64,000 nt of DNA from an uncultured Cohaesibacter sp. (GTDB taxonomy: Bacteria > Pseudomonadota > Alphaproteobacteria > Rhizobiales > Cohaesibacteraceae): NCBI RefSeq assembly GCF_963677725.1, contig NZ_OY782507.1, positions 1,984,001 to 2,048,000 of the forward strand, written 5' to 3'. Shown here one piece after another: positions 34,878-43,420 of this stretch; positions within the stretch are counted from its first letter, which is position 1, and every line of letters starts with the position of its first letter. Below the pieces are notes generated by a model. It saw only the letters and a program-made list of their open reading frames with translations, ran no database searches and had not been told where the DNA came from. Made by a program: the position numbers and the translations under genes.

Positions 34878-36596
34878 ATGTCGATATTGACCCTGATTGC
34901 CACCCTTCTCAAACATGTGGGCCTCTTGGTTGCGGGGGCTTATGTTCTGTTGAGCCTTTCGCCGGTGCAGGAGATGAACTTCAACCGGCGTGGCTTCAAG
35001 AACCGGTCATTCATGATCGTGTTTTTCGGCCTGCTGGGCGTGCTTGGCACCTATAGCGGCAATGCGATCTTTGATTCCATTGCGAATTTGCGGGCAATGG
35101 CGGTGATAACCGGCGGGCTGTTTGGAGGGCCAATTGTCGGCTTTGGGGCAGGCTTGATTGCCGGGGGACATCGTTTCCTGATCGATCCTTGGGGCTTCTC
35201 GGCGCTGGCCTGCTCTCTGGCCACCATATTGGAAGGATTGATGGCCGGGGCGGTGCAGGTCAAATTGCAGGACCGTGCCATGCGCTGGCAGGTGGCTTTG
35301 GTGTTGGCGCTGATTGGCGAGAGCATGCATATGGGGATGGTCTTGCTGCTCTCCCAGCCTTTGAATGATGCAATCGCCCTGGTCCGCGTGATCATGCTGC
35401 CGATGCTGATCGGCAACAGTCTGGGTGCCGTGCTGTTCGTCCATGTGATCAATTCGATACAGGATTTTCGCGAACGCAAGGCCTCGGATCAGACCCAGAA
35501 AATTTTTGATATCACCAATACCACCGTGGCCTATTTGCGCGCTGGCTTGAATGCACATAGCGCGCAGGCGATGGCGGAGGTCATTCATGACCGTTTGCCT
35601 GTGGCGGCAGTGTCTGTTACCGACACCCGAACCGTGCTGGCCCATGTGGGGGAAGGCGACGATCATCATTTGCCCGGACGTCCCCTCGTCACACGGGCCA
35701 CCAAACAGGTGATCGCCTCGGGGGAACAGATATTCACCCATGACAAGGATTTGATCGGCTGCAGTCACTCCTGCTGTCCCTTGAGTTCGGCGATCATTGT
35801 TCCGTTGCGCAAGGGTGGCGCGATTGTCGGTACGCTGAAATTCTACGGCTCCCCGAATTATGACATGAACAAGATCCTGTTCGAGGTGGCAAAGGGGCTG
35901 ACGGATCTGTTTTCGATCCAGCTTGAATTGGAGGATATTCAGGTCAAGGACCGCCTGCTGGCCCATGCTGAGATCCGCCACCTACAGGCGCAGATCAACC
36001 CGCACTTCCTGTTCAATTCCCTCAATACCATTGCTTCCTTCTGCCGCACGGCACCGGACCGGGCCCGCGATCTGATCCTCGATCTGTCGCTCTATATGCG
36101 CAAGAATCTTGATTCCAGCCGCGGCTTCATCCGATTGGCCGATGAGCTGGCGCAGGTCAATTCCTATCTGGCCATCGAACAGGCACGCTTCGGAGACTGC
36201 ATTCGCTCGCGCATTGATGTGGAGCCGGGCTGCGAGGATTGGCCGATCCCCTCGCTGATCATCCAGCCCCTGGTAGAAAATGCCGTCAAACATGGCCTTA
36301 GAACCCGTGAGGATGGCGGCACGGTCGGCCTGACCATTTGCCAGAAGAATGGCGAATTGCAGGTGACGGTGTTTGATGATGGATCAGGCATTCCAGAGGA
36401 TTTGTTGTCCTCGCTTCTGGAGCGGCGGGCGTTGGAATCCCATTATGACGGCATCGGCTTGCGCAATTCCCACCGCCGGTTGGAGCAGATCTACGGCACG
36501 GAATATGGCATGCACATCAAAAGCGCTTCGGGCCAGGGCACGGCCATTTCCTTCTCGATTCCCTATCGTCAGGAAATGCTGCCTCTTGCCAGTTAA
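34878..36596 (+). CDS. LytS-type sensor histidine kinase (BtsS/YehU-like)
   Basis: A 572-residue membrane sensor kinase. The N-terminal half has six or so hydrophobic segments of the 5TMR_LYT type, with 'GGLFGGPIVGFGAGLIAGGHRF' near residue 77. A GAF-like region follows, and the kinase core has 'QAQINPHFLFNSLNTI' with the phospho-accepting His, and the ATP-binding 'LVENAVKHGL' (N box) and 'DDGSGIP' (G box). Length is close to E. coli BtsS (561), which senses pyruvate. It pairs with the LytTR regulator 57 bases upstream. Confidence 0.9.
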   Translation: MSILTLIATLLKHVGLLVAGAYVLLSLSPVQEMNFNRRGFKNRSFMIVFFGLLGVLGTYSGNAIFDSIANLRAMAVITGGLFGGPIVGFGAGLIAGGHRFLIDPWGFSALACSLATILEGLMAGAVQVKLQDRAMRWQVALVLALIGESMHMGMVLLLSQPLNDAIALVRVIMLPMLIGNSLGAVLFVHVINSIQDFRERKASDQTQKIFDITNTTVAYLRAGLNAHSAQAMAEVIHDRLPVAAVSVTDTRTVLAHVGEGDDHHLPGRPLVTRATKQVIASGEQIFTHDKDLIGCSHSCCPLSSAIIVPLRKGGAIVGTLKFYGSPNYDMNKILFEVAKGLTDLFSIQLELEDIQVKDRLLAHAEIRHLQAQINPHFLFNSLNTIASFCRTAPDRARDLILDLSLYMRKNLDSSRGFIRLADELAQVNSYLAIEQARFGDCIRSRIDVEPGCEDWPIPSLIIQPLVENAVKHGLRTREDGGTVGLTICQKNGELQVTVFDDGSGIPEDLLSSLLERRALESHYDGIGLRNSHRRLEQIYGTEYGMHIKSASGQGTAISFSIPYRQEMLPLAS

Positions 36597-36938
36597 ATTG
36601 GCCAATTGATGGCACCGATGTCCTGCTTTCTTGCATGCTTTCATGCGAAACAGCCTTGCCCATGACAGCCGCCTTTTCGCGTTTGCCATCAGGGTGAGTC
36701 GCGCTTGTGGCCACTTTTCCATTTTCTGTTGGAGACTGAGAGTCACAGTCCAGTGACCCAAAATGCATTTCAGAGGCCCAAAGCGACGTTTCAGCGGGAA
36801 AGCCTTGTTCTACGCAGTCCTTCGGACCTATTTTCGAGCCGATTTAAACCTGATCGTAGTTCCACCTAGAGTCATCACAGGGACTGTCTAATCCCTGTCA
36901 ACAAGCTCAGAGCTTTATCTTTGCAAGGAGAAGATAGG
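36597..36938 (+). promoter_or_regulatory. Leader of the CstA-like gene with a LytTR-type direct repeat
   Basis: This 342-base gap has no gene. TGCATTTCAG (36764-36773) and GACGTTTCAG (36785-36794) are direct repeats 21 bases apart, each also preceded by CCCAAA (36757-36762 and 36777-36782). From memory, LytTR regulators such as YpdB and YehT bind two direct repeats about two helical turns apart, with a consensus like GGCATTTCAT for YpdB. The site lies 145-175 bases upstream of the ATG and fits control by the adjacent LytTR regulator. Confidence 0.5.
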
Positions 36939-38375
36939 ATGCTCTTTTTCCTCATCTGTGTCGCGCTGCTCGTGCTCGGCTATTTCACATATGGTGTCTT
37001 TGTCGAAAGAATCTTCGGCCCGGAACCAAATCGCAAAACTCCATGCTGGACCAAGGAAGATGGTGTTGACTATGTCAACATGCCGACCTGGAAAGTCTTC
37101 TTCATCCAGCTGCTCGACATTGCCGGCCTCGGCCCGATCTTCGGCCCGATCCTTGGCGCTCTTTATGGCCCCCAGGCCATGCTGTGGGTGGTCCTTGGCT
37201 CGATCTTTGCCGGTGGCGTGCATGACTATTTCTCCGGTATGCTGTCGGTTCGTTCCGGCGGGAAATCCATTCCGGAAGTGGTCGGCGACGAGATGGGCAT
37301 GGCCGCCCGTCACGTTCTGCGGATTTTCTCTGTCGTGCTGTTGCTTCTGGTCGGTGTTGTCTTCATTCTTGGCCCGGCAAAATTGCTCAGCAACATGACC
37401 GGCTTCAACGTATCCCTGCTGGTCGGTGCGATCTTCGTCTATTATTTCGTCGCCACGATCCTGCCAATCGACAAGATTATTGGCAGCCTCTATCCGATTT
37501 TTGGCGTCTTGTTGCTGTTCATGACCTTCGGCGTTCTGGGCGGTCTGATCTTCAATGGCTATGAATTGATGCCGAATCTCGATTTCACCACCAACGTGCA
37601 TCCCAATGACTTGCCAATCTGGCCATTGCTCTTCATTACCTTGTCGTGTGGTGCCATTTCAGGCTTCCATTCCACCCAGTCGCCGCTGATGGCACGTTGT
37701 ATGCGCAACGAAAAACATGGTCGCCCGATCTTCTATGGCGCCATGATCGTTGAAGGCATCATTGCCCTGATCTGGGTCGCTGCCGGTGTTTCCTTCTATG
37801 AGAATTCCGCAGCCCTTCAAGCCACGATCGCTTCGGGGTCTCCGGCCGCCGTCGTCAACGAAGTCTGCAACACCATGCTTGGCCCAGTGGGCGGCTTCCT
37901 TGCCATCCTCGGCGTAATCGTACTGCCCATCACCTCTGGTGATACGGCCTTCCGTTCGACCCGCCTGATCCTGGCTGAAACCTTCAAAATGGACCAGACC
38001 AAGATCGCCAAGCGTCTGATGATCGCTCTGCCACTGTTCGGCATCGCCTTCATGATTTCGCAGGTGCCATTTGCTCTGGTATGGCGTTACTTCGGTTGGT
38101 CGAACCAGATGCTGTCTATGCTGGTTCTGTGGTCTGCTGCCATCTGGCTGGTTCGCAATGCCAAGCTTCACTGGATCGCAACGGTTCCTGCCGTCTTCAT
38201 GACCGCTGTCAATGCGGCCTTCATTCTGCAGGCACAAATCGGCTTCGGCCTTCCGGCAAACTTCTCCAATATCGCTTCGGTGTTCATCGCCTTTGGCGCA
38301 TTGGTTGCCTTCCTGATGTTTGTCCGTCCCGCCGGACATGTGAGCGGTGGCATGAAACCGGGTGCTACCTCATAA
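36939..38375 (+). CDS. CstA-family transporter (short form; likely pyruvate or peptide uptake)
   Basis: A 478-residue inner-membrane transporter with about twelve or more hydrophobic segments. The CstA motifs are clear: 'DGVDYVNMPTWKVFFIQLLDIAGLGPIFGPILGALYGP' (in outline) near residues 40-80, 'AGGVHDYFSGMLSVRSGGKSIPE', and 'GFHSTQSPLMARC'. E. coli CstA and BtsT are about 700 residues, so this is the shorter form. The ATG at 36939 has AAGGAG upstream. It sits directly downstream of a BtsSR-like system, whose E. coli counterpart induces the pyruvate transporter BtsT; so pyruvate is the best guess. Confidence 0.88.
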   Translation: MLFFLICVALLVLGYFTYGVFVERIFGPEPNRKTPCWTKEDGVDYVNMPTWKVFFIQLLDIAGLGPIFGPILGALYGPQAMLWVVLGSIFAGGVHDYFSGMLSVRSGGKSIPEVVGDEMGMAARHVLRIFSVVLLLLVGVVFILGPAKLLSNMTGFNVSLLVGAIFVYYFVATILPIDKIIGSLYPIFGVLLLFMTFGVLGGLIFNGYELMPNLDFTTNVHPNDLPIWPLLFITLSCGAISGFHSTQSPLMARCMRNEKHGRPIFYGAMIVEGIIALIWVAAGVSFYENSAALQATIASGSPAAVVNEVCNTMLGPVGGFLAILGVIVLPITSGDTAFRSTRLILAETFKMDQTKIAKRLMIALPLFGIAFMISQVPFALVWRYFGWSNQMLSMLVLWSAAIWLVRNAKLHWIATVPAVFMTAVNAAFILQAQIGFGLPANFSNIASVFIAFGALVAFLMFVRPAGHVSGGMKPGATS

Positions 38376-38402
38376 GGGCGCCCGTTCATCGCTCGAAGAA
38401 AG

Positions 38403-38433
38403 CCGCGTTGGAGCCTTTCCAGCGCGGTTTTTT
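38403..38433 (+). terminator. Rho-independent terminator of the CstA-like gene
   Basis: CCGCGTTGG (38403-38411) and CCAGCGCGG (38419-38427) form a 9-bp stem with one G-T pair and a 7-base loop, followed by six Ts. It lies 27 bases after the stop and may also serve the convergent M56 gene weakly. Confidence 0.85.
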
Positions 38434-38466
38434 GTTGCCCCAAAAGCAGGGAGAGACAAACTGGCC

Positions 38467-39588
38467 CTAGTGATTGCGGGCCGCCAGTCGGTCGAGATTG
38501 ATGACGGTGGAGAACATGATCCGCTCATGGCTCCAATCATTTGGCTTTTGCATCATCACCGCGACCAAACCGACCAGAGCCAGCACCGGAATCAAGATGG
38601 CTGTGAAAAGCGCCCGATTGCGTCTGGCATTGCCAGCCTCAAACAAGGTCAGCATGCGCTGTTCGAGGAAAGCCGAGGTCGGTTTGCCGGTGATTGACAG
38701 ATCGAGCTGAACGAAGGCAACGCTTGGGCGGGCACGCAGGGTTTGCTCCCGACGGCGCAGGCCCATTTCACAGGTCCGAAGAAGGCATTCGCAATAATCG
38801 CGGATATTGACGTCTTTGCGGCTGATAACCTGTTGATCACAGCTCAGTTCGCGCAGGCGTTCGATGTCCCGTTTGAGCAAATGGAAGGCCGGGTTCCAGA
38901 AAAAGAGCGGGCGTAGAAATTCCAGCACCAGTTCCCATTCGGTATCATGCTGACGCAAATGCTGGAATTCGTGACCAAGAGCCATGCGCAGATCCTTGCT
39001 GCGGCCAAGCATGTCGACAGGCACCACGATATAGCGGCGGAACAGACTGCGCGTCGAGAAAGGCGTTGTCACCATTTCCGACAGGATCAGATGGACATTG
39101 CCAAAACGGCGCCATGCATAGCTTTTGTTCAGGACCACATGCAGGCGATAGAGGCTGATCCACAGACGACCAAGGCCGATGAGAAGCCCAAGGCCCAACA
39201 GGCCAGCGGTGACCAGCGCAAAGACGCTTTGCAGCGCAAGGAATTCGTCGGTCAACCGGGCACGCAGGCCCAACAGGAGATCCAGCTCGGCTGCCTTGAT
39301 ATCAAGGGATCCGCGCAGATATTGCGATACCATCAGATCGGACAGGCTTAGCGAAAGCGCATGTTCCGCCCCCTGGGGGCGCATCACCTGATCGTACAAA
39401 AAGACCATGAGGGGGAACAGGAAGCAGCTCAAGACCATCATCTTGAGCAGTTTGAGTGCCAAGCCCTTGTCCCCGGCAATACCGGAGGCCCTCATGGCGG
39501 CACATGTTCCGACCCAAATTCCAAAAGCGGCAATCAGCAGGATATTTACATTCAGATAGACATCAAGGATCGACCCGACCGTTATCAT
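38467..39588 (-). CDS. M56-family (BlaR1/MecR1-like) membrane metallopeptidase
   Basis: A 373-residue membrane protein. Hydrophobic segments lie at about residues 15-65, 120-150 and near 320-345. The zinc-peptidase motif is 'GHEFQHLRQHD' with HEFQH at 206-210, and 'RELSCDQQV' supplies the third ligand Glu. It lacks the penicillin-binding sensor domain of BlaR1. It would cleave a partner repressor, most likely the BlaI-type protein encoded just upstream, whose gene it overlaps by 26 bases. The ATG at 39588 has GGAGGA. The signal it senses is unknown. Confidence 0.88.
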   Translation of the reverse strand: MITVGSILDVYLNVNILLIAAFGIWVGTCAAMRASGIAGDKGLALKLLKMMVLSCFLFPLMVFLYDQVMRPQGAEHALSLSLSDLMVSQYLRGSLDIKAAELDLLLGLRARLTDEFLALQSVFALVTAGLLGLGLLIGLGRLWISLYRLHVVLNKSYAWRRFGNVHLILSEMVTTPFSTRSLFRRYIVVPVDMLGRSKDLRMALGHEFQHLRQHDTEWELVLEFLRPLFFWNPAFHLLKRDIERLRELSCDQQVISRKDVNIRDYCECLLRTCEMGLRRREQTLRARPSVAFVQLDLSITGKPTSAFLEQRMLTLFEAGNARRNRALFTAILIPVLALVGLVAVMMQKPNDWSHERIMFSTVINLDRLAARNH

Positions 39589-39970
39589 TCTTCATCCTCC
39601 CCTCCACCAGTGCGCGGATCTCGTCAAGCGCTTCCTCTGACAGGTCGTCATCATCGACCAGTCGCGCCACGAGTGCTGCCGGGGTATTGTCGAAGAGTTT
39701 CTCCGAAATATCCTTCAGAAACCGCGTCTGATAAGAATCCTTTGTCAGCAGGGCTTGATAGACATGCGTCTTGCCCTCTTTTCGGCTTTCGACAAAGTTC
39801 TTCTGTTCCAAAATCCTCATGATCGTTGCAGCAGATGTGTAGGCAAGGTCGCGTTCAGGCGGCAACTTGGCCAGAATGTCGCGCACATTTGCCTCTCCCA
39901 GCTCCCAAAGTCGGGTCATGAATTCCAACTCGACCTCAGTAAGAAATTCGCTTTTCTTCTTTCTGCGCAT
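39563..39970 (-). CDS. BlaI/MecI/CopY-family repressor
   Basis: A 135-residue winged-helix repressor. 'LTEVELEFMTRLWELGEANVRDI' and 'LAYTSAATIMRILEQKNFVESRKEGKTHVYQAL' (in outline) are the family HTH and wing, and the C-terminus 'LVDDDDLSEEALDEIRALVEG' is the dimerisation tail. I chose the ATG at 39970 (MRRKKKS); a TTG at 39988 would add six residues. It is co-transcribed with the M56 peptidase. No beta-lactamase or copper gene lies nearby, so its targets are elsewhere. Confidence 0.9.
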   Translation of the reverse strand: MRRKKKSEFLTEVELEFMTRLWELGEANVRDILAKLPPERDLAYTSAATIMRILEQKNFVESRKEGKTHVYQALLTKDSYQTRFLKDISEKLFDNTPAALVARLVDDDDLSEEALDEIRALVEGRMKNDNGRVDP

Positions 39971-40182
39971 AAGAATTCCCGCTGGCAAACCGTCGTTTCA
40001 TGAGGCGGGCCCGTTCCGCTCTTCCCAAATATCGGAAAGGACCCTGCTCCCCTTTTCATCTTCTGCTCCCGCCGGAATGTCGACGCAAACAGAAGGTTTG
40101 ATCAGTAAATACTAAAGTTTTCGCAGATCCAAGCCCTTTTTGTAAAATTTTGCGCATGAATGGCTTGAATCCGGGCTTTTCA

Positions 40183-40464
40183 CTAAACTTTCCAGAAGCA
40201 AAATGTCGCCCAGGTAAGGGCCACTCCCAGCGGCACCCAAAGCGGCGTGCCGAACAGACCAAGCCATGCAAGGAAAATATAGGCCGAGCCAAGCAGAGAG
40301 ATGAAGAGACGATCGCCGCGGGTGGTGACAAGACCGAGCGCGCCAAGGCGCTCGTCACCACCGGGATTGCGGATTTCCAGCACCGTGATGATGCCCATCG
40401 CGGAGAAAATTCCAATGAAGACCAACGCCGTTGGCCAGGTCCATGCCATCCAAGTGAGCATCAT
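40183..40464 (-). CDS. DUF2160 small membrane protein of a Glp-type ABC operon
   Basis: A 93-residue inner-membrane protein with three hydrophobic segments (about residues 5-28, 52-70 and 73-90). It fits DUF2160, small proteins encoded with the glycerol-3-phosphate-type ABC transporters of rhizobia. The ATG overlaps the stop of the permease before it (ATGA), so it is coupled to the transporter, and it is the last gene of the operon. Its function is not known; a structural role in the transporter is plausible. Confidence 0.8.
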   Translation of the reverse strand: MMLTWMAWTWPTALVFIGIFSAMGIITVLEIRNPGGDERLGALGLVTTRGDRLFISLLGSAYIFLAWLGLFGTPLWVPLGVALTWATFCFWKV

Positions 40465-41258
40465 ACCCTCCCCAGGGCAAAGCCCTTGGCAATATAGTTA
40501 CGCACGAAATAGATCACCACCGCGCCGGGAATGATGGTCAGTGCACCAGCGGCGGCCAGCAGTCCCAGCTCATACCCGGCGCTTGACGCCGTCTTGGTCA
40601 TGGTGGCGGCAATCGGTTTGGCGGCGACTGCCGTCAGGGTCTTGGCGAGCAGCAGTTCCACCCATGAGAACATGAAGCAGAAGAAGGCGGCCACACCGAC
40701 CCCGGCACTGATGGTCGGCAGAAAGATGGTGGCAAAGAAGCGCGGGAAGGAATAGCCGTCGACAAAGGCGGTTTCGTCCAACTCCTTGGGCACGCCGCTC
40801 ATGAAGCCTTCCAAAATCCAGACCGCCAGTGGAATGTTGAACAGACAGTGGGCGAGCGCCACCGCCAGATGAGTGTCAAACAGGCCAATGGCAGAATAGA
40901 GCTGGAAGAAAGGCAGCGCAAAGACGGCCGCCGGGGCCATGCGGTTGGTCAGGAGCCAGAAAAAGAGCTGCTTGTCGCCCAAAAACTTGTAGCGCGAGAA
41001 AGCATAGGCTGCGGGCAGCGCCACACTGACCGAAATGATGGTGTTGATCACCACATAGGTGATCGAGTTGATATAGCCCCAATACCAGGTCGGGTCGGTG
41101 AAGATCACCCGGTAATTGTCCAGCGTCCAGGTCTGTGGGAAGAGCGTGAAGCCGGACAGGATCTCGCCTGTGGTCTTGAAGCTCATGGCCAGCAGCCAAT
41201 AGATCGGCAACATCAGAAACAGGATGTAAAGCGTTGGTACGAGATATCTTTTTTTCAT
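40461..41258 (-). CDS. ABC transporter permease (MalG/GlpQ class)
   Basis: A 265-residue inner-membrane permease with six hydrophobic segments. The N-terminus 'YLVPTLYILFLMLPIYWLLAMSF' is MalG-like, and the EAA loop is 'ELDETAFVDGYSFPRFFATIFLP' near residue 170. It lacks the extended N-terminus of MalF. The ATG at 41258 begins MKKRYLVP. It corresponds to rhizobial GlpQ by position and partner genes. The substrate may be glycerol or glycerol 3-phosphate, or another polyol; the sequence does not decide. Confidence 0.87.
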   Translation of the reverse strand: MKKRYLVPTLYILFLMLPIYWLLAMSFKTTGEILSGFTLFPQTWTLDNYRVIFTDPTWYWGYINSITYVVINTIISVSVALPAAYAFSRYKFLGDKQLFFWLLTNRMAPAAVFALPFFQLYSAIGLFDTHLAVALAHCLFNIPLAVWILEGFMSGVPKELDETAFVDGYSFPRFFATIFLPTISAGVGVAAFFCFMFSWVELLLAKTLTAVAAKPIAATMTKTASSAGYELGLLAAAGALTIIPGAVVIYFVRNYIAKGFALGRV

Positions 41259-41271
41259 GGTCCGATCCTCC

Positions 41272-42156
41272 CTAGTGGTCCGTTGGCTTGTCAGCCTGCT
41301 GAACATCGCGGTTCATCAGGGTATAGAAGAGCCAGGACACCAGAAGCGTGATGGCGAAATAGATCAGCGACATGGCAGCCGCCGGCCCAAGGTCGAACTG
41401 GCCAAGGGCAATCTTGACAAGGTCGATGGAAAGCAAGGTCGTCGAGTTGCCCGGCCCGCCACCGGTCAGGGTGAAGGGCTCTGTATAGATGTTGAAGCTG
41501 TCCATGAAGCGCAGCAGGATGGCAATGGTCAGGACCTGCTTCATTTTCGGCAGCTGGATATAGCGAAAGACCGCCCAGCGGGAGGCGCCATCGACTTCTG
41601 CGGCCTGATAGAAGGCATCGGGAATCGAGACCAGACCGGCATAGGAAAGCAACACCACCAGCGACGTCCAGTGCCAGACATCCATGACGATGATCGTCAC
41701 CCAAGCGGCAAAGGGACTTTGGGTCATGTTATAGTCAATGCCCAATGTGTGGTTCATGAAATAACCCAGAAGGCCGATATCCGGCAGGGTGAAGATGTTC
41801 CACATCGCCCCGACCACATTCCACGGGATCAACATTGGCAAGGCCATGGTGACAAGGCAGACCGGCACCCAGAAGCCCTTTTTCGGCATCGACAGGGCAA
41901 TGGCGATACCCAGCGGCACTTCGATCACCAGAATGAGACCGGTGAAGAGGAACTGGCGTCCAAGGGCATTGTGAAAGCGTTCGGACCGCAGGATCTGCTG
42001 GAACCAGTCGAGCCCCTGCCAGAAAAACAGATTGTCGCCAAAGGTTTCCTGCACCGAATAATTGACAACGGTCATCATCGGAATGAGGGCGTTGAAGGCC
42101 ACCAGAACAAGGACCGGCAGGACAAAGAACCAGGCTTTTTGATTGACGCTTTTCAT
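41272..42156 (-). CDS. ABC transporter permease (MalF/GlpP class)
   Basis: A 294-residue inner-membrane permease with six hydrophobic segments. 'FVLPVLVLVAFNALIPMMTVVNYSVQ' forms the first helix, and the EAA loop is 'AAEVDGASRWAVFRYIQLPKM' near residue 200. 'EPFTLTGGGPGNSTTLL' is typical of sugar permeases. The ATG at 42156 (MKSVNQKAW) has CCAAGGAG upstream; the longer open frame lies in the ATPase gene before it. It is the GlpP counterpart. Confidence 0.87.
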   Translation of the reverse strand: MKSVNQKAWFFVLPVLVLVAFNALIPMMTVVNYSVQETFGDNLFFWQGLDWFQQILRSERFHNALGRQFLFTGLILVIEVPLGIAIALSMPKKGFWVPVCLVTMALPMLIPWNVVGAMWNIFTLPDIGLLGYFMNHTLGIDYNMTQSPFAAWVTIIVMDVWHWTSLVVLLSYAGLVSIPDAFYQAAEVDGASRWAVFRYIQLPKMKQVLTIAILLRFMDSFNIYTEPFTLTGGGPGNSTTLLSIDLVKIALGQFDLGPAAAMSLIYFAITLLVSWLFYTLMNRDVQQADKPTDH

Positions 42157-42172
42157 GGTCGTTCTCCTTGGG

Positions 42173-43264
42173 TCATGCGCCTTGGCGGGTGGTGGCAATC
42201 CAGCCATCCCGGTAAAGACGGGTGCGGTTTGCGTCGAGCGCCAGATGCACTTCGTCGCCCGGATTGGGTGGCTGTTGTTCGGTGATGACGGAAATGGCGG
42301 TATCGCCAACCATGGCTTCCACCACATTGTGGCGGCCGACATCGGCGACCTTTCGGACGCGGGCGGCAAGCCCTGCCTCGGCAAAGGTGATATGTTCCGG
42401 CCGGACCCCGATTTCGGTTTTGCCGCCAGAGCCACCCGCTGTGCCGCCGGTGATGTCCCCTTCGAGCGCGACGGGTGTGCCATGGAACAGAGCCGCATCC
42501 CCCTTCACCTCGCAGGGCAGGATATTCATGCCCGGTGAGCCAATGAAATGGCCGACAAAGGTGTGGGTTGGGCGTTCGAACAATTCGACCGGCGTGCCGA
42601 TCTGGACCACCTCGCCCTCCTGCATCACCACCACCTGATCGGCAAAGGTCAGCGCCTCGGTCTGGTCGTGGGTCACATAGATCATGGTGGCGCGAAGCTC
42701 TTGATGCAGCTCCTTGAGTTTCGAGCGCAATTTCCATTTGAGATGGGGATCGATGACGGTCAGCGGCTCGTCGAACATCACCACATTGATGTCCTCACGC
42801 ACCAAGCCGCGTCCCATGGAGATTTTCTGCTTGTTGTCTGGTGACAGGCCCGCTGCCTTGACCTTGAGCATGTCGGTGACTTCGAGCATGGTGGCAATGG
42901 TCATCACCCGGTTCTTGACCGTGGCTTCATCCACCCCTCGATTGCGCAAGGGAAAGGCTAGATTGTCATAGACGCTCATCGTGTCGTAAATGACCGGGAA
43001 CTGGAAGACCTGCGCGATGTTGCGTTCTGCGGGCTTGAGCGTGGTGACGTCCTGTTCGTCAAACAGGATCTTGCCTTCCGAAGGGACAAGAAGACCGGAA
43101 ATGATGTTGAGCAAGGTCGACTTGCCGCAGCCGGATGGCCCCAACAGGGCGTATGCGCCACCATTCTGCCAGGAAATATCCAACTGCTTGAGGGCATAAT
43201 CATCCGGACCGGTCGGGTTCGGATAGTAGGAATGCCGCAAACCTGAAAGCGTGATCTTTGCCAT
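42173..43264 (-). CDS. ABC transporter ATP-binding protein, GlpT-like, with degenerate signature motif
   Basis: A 363-residue ATPase of the MalK class with a C-terminal TOBE-type regulatory domain. Walker A is 'GPSGCGKST' near residue 37, Walker B is 'NVVMFDEPLTVID', and the switch His is present in 'YVTHDQTEAL'. The ABC signature is altered: 'LSPDNKQKISMGRGL' replaces the usual LSGGQxQR. Together with the partner ATPase it should form a heterodimer. The start at 43264 (MAKITLS) begins where homology does. It resembles GlpT of the rhizobial glycerol-3-phosphate system. Confidence 0.9.
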   Translation of the reverse strand: MAKITLSGLRHSYYPNPTGPDDYALKQLDISWQNGGAYALLGPSGCGKSTLLNIISGLLVPSEGKILFDEQDVTTLKPAERNIAQVFQFPVIYDTMSVYDNLAFPLRNRGVDEATVKNRVMTIATMLEVTDMLKVKAAGLSPDNKQKISMGRGLVREDINVVMFDEPLTVIDPHLKWKLRSKLKELHQELRATMIYVTHDQTEALTFADQVVVMQEGEVVQIGTPVELFERPTHTFVGHFIGSPGMNILPCEVKGDAALFHGTPVALEGDITGGTAGGSGGKTEIGVRPEHITFAEAGLAARVRKVADVGRHNVVEAMVGDTAISVITEQQPPNPGDEVHLALDANRTRLYRDGWIATTRQGA

Positions 43265-43420
43265 GAGTGCTGTTCCTTCAAGCGCATCTGCCGCTATGGG
43301 AGGCTTTTGTTGGCCATTTTTGACCCGTGGTGGTGCAGGCCCATCGGGGCGATGCCGAAAATGCGAAGACTGGTTGCAACCGCGATGCCCGCTCCCTGAT
43401 GGGTCGACGGGCAAGCGGCA

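Noticed and set aside
40104-40113. AGTA-AA-TACT dyad upstream of the BlaI gene as its operator
   Set aside because: Only four bases per arm, 134 bases from the start; too short to support.
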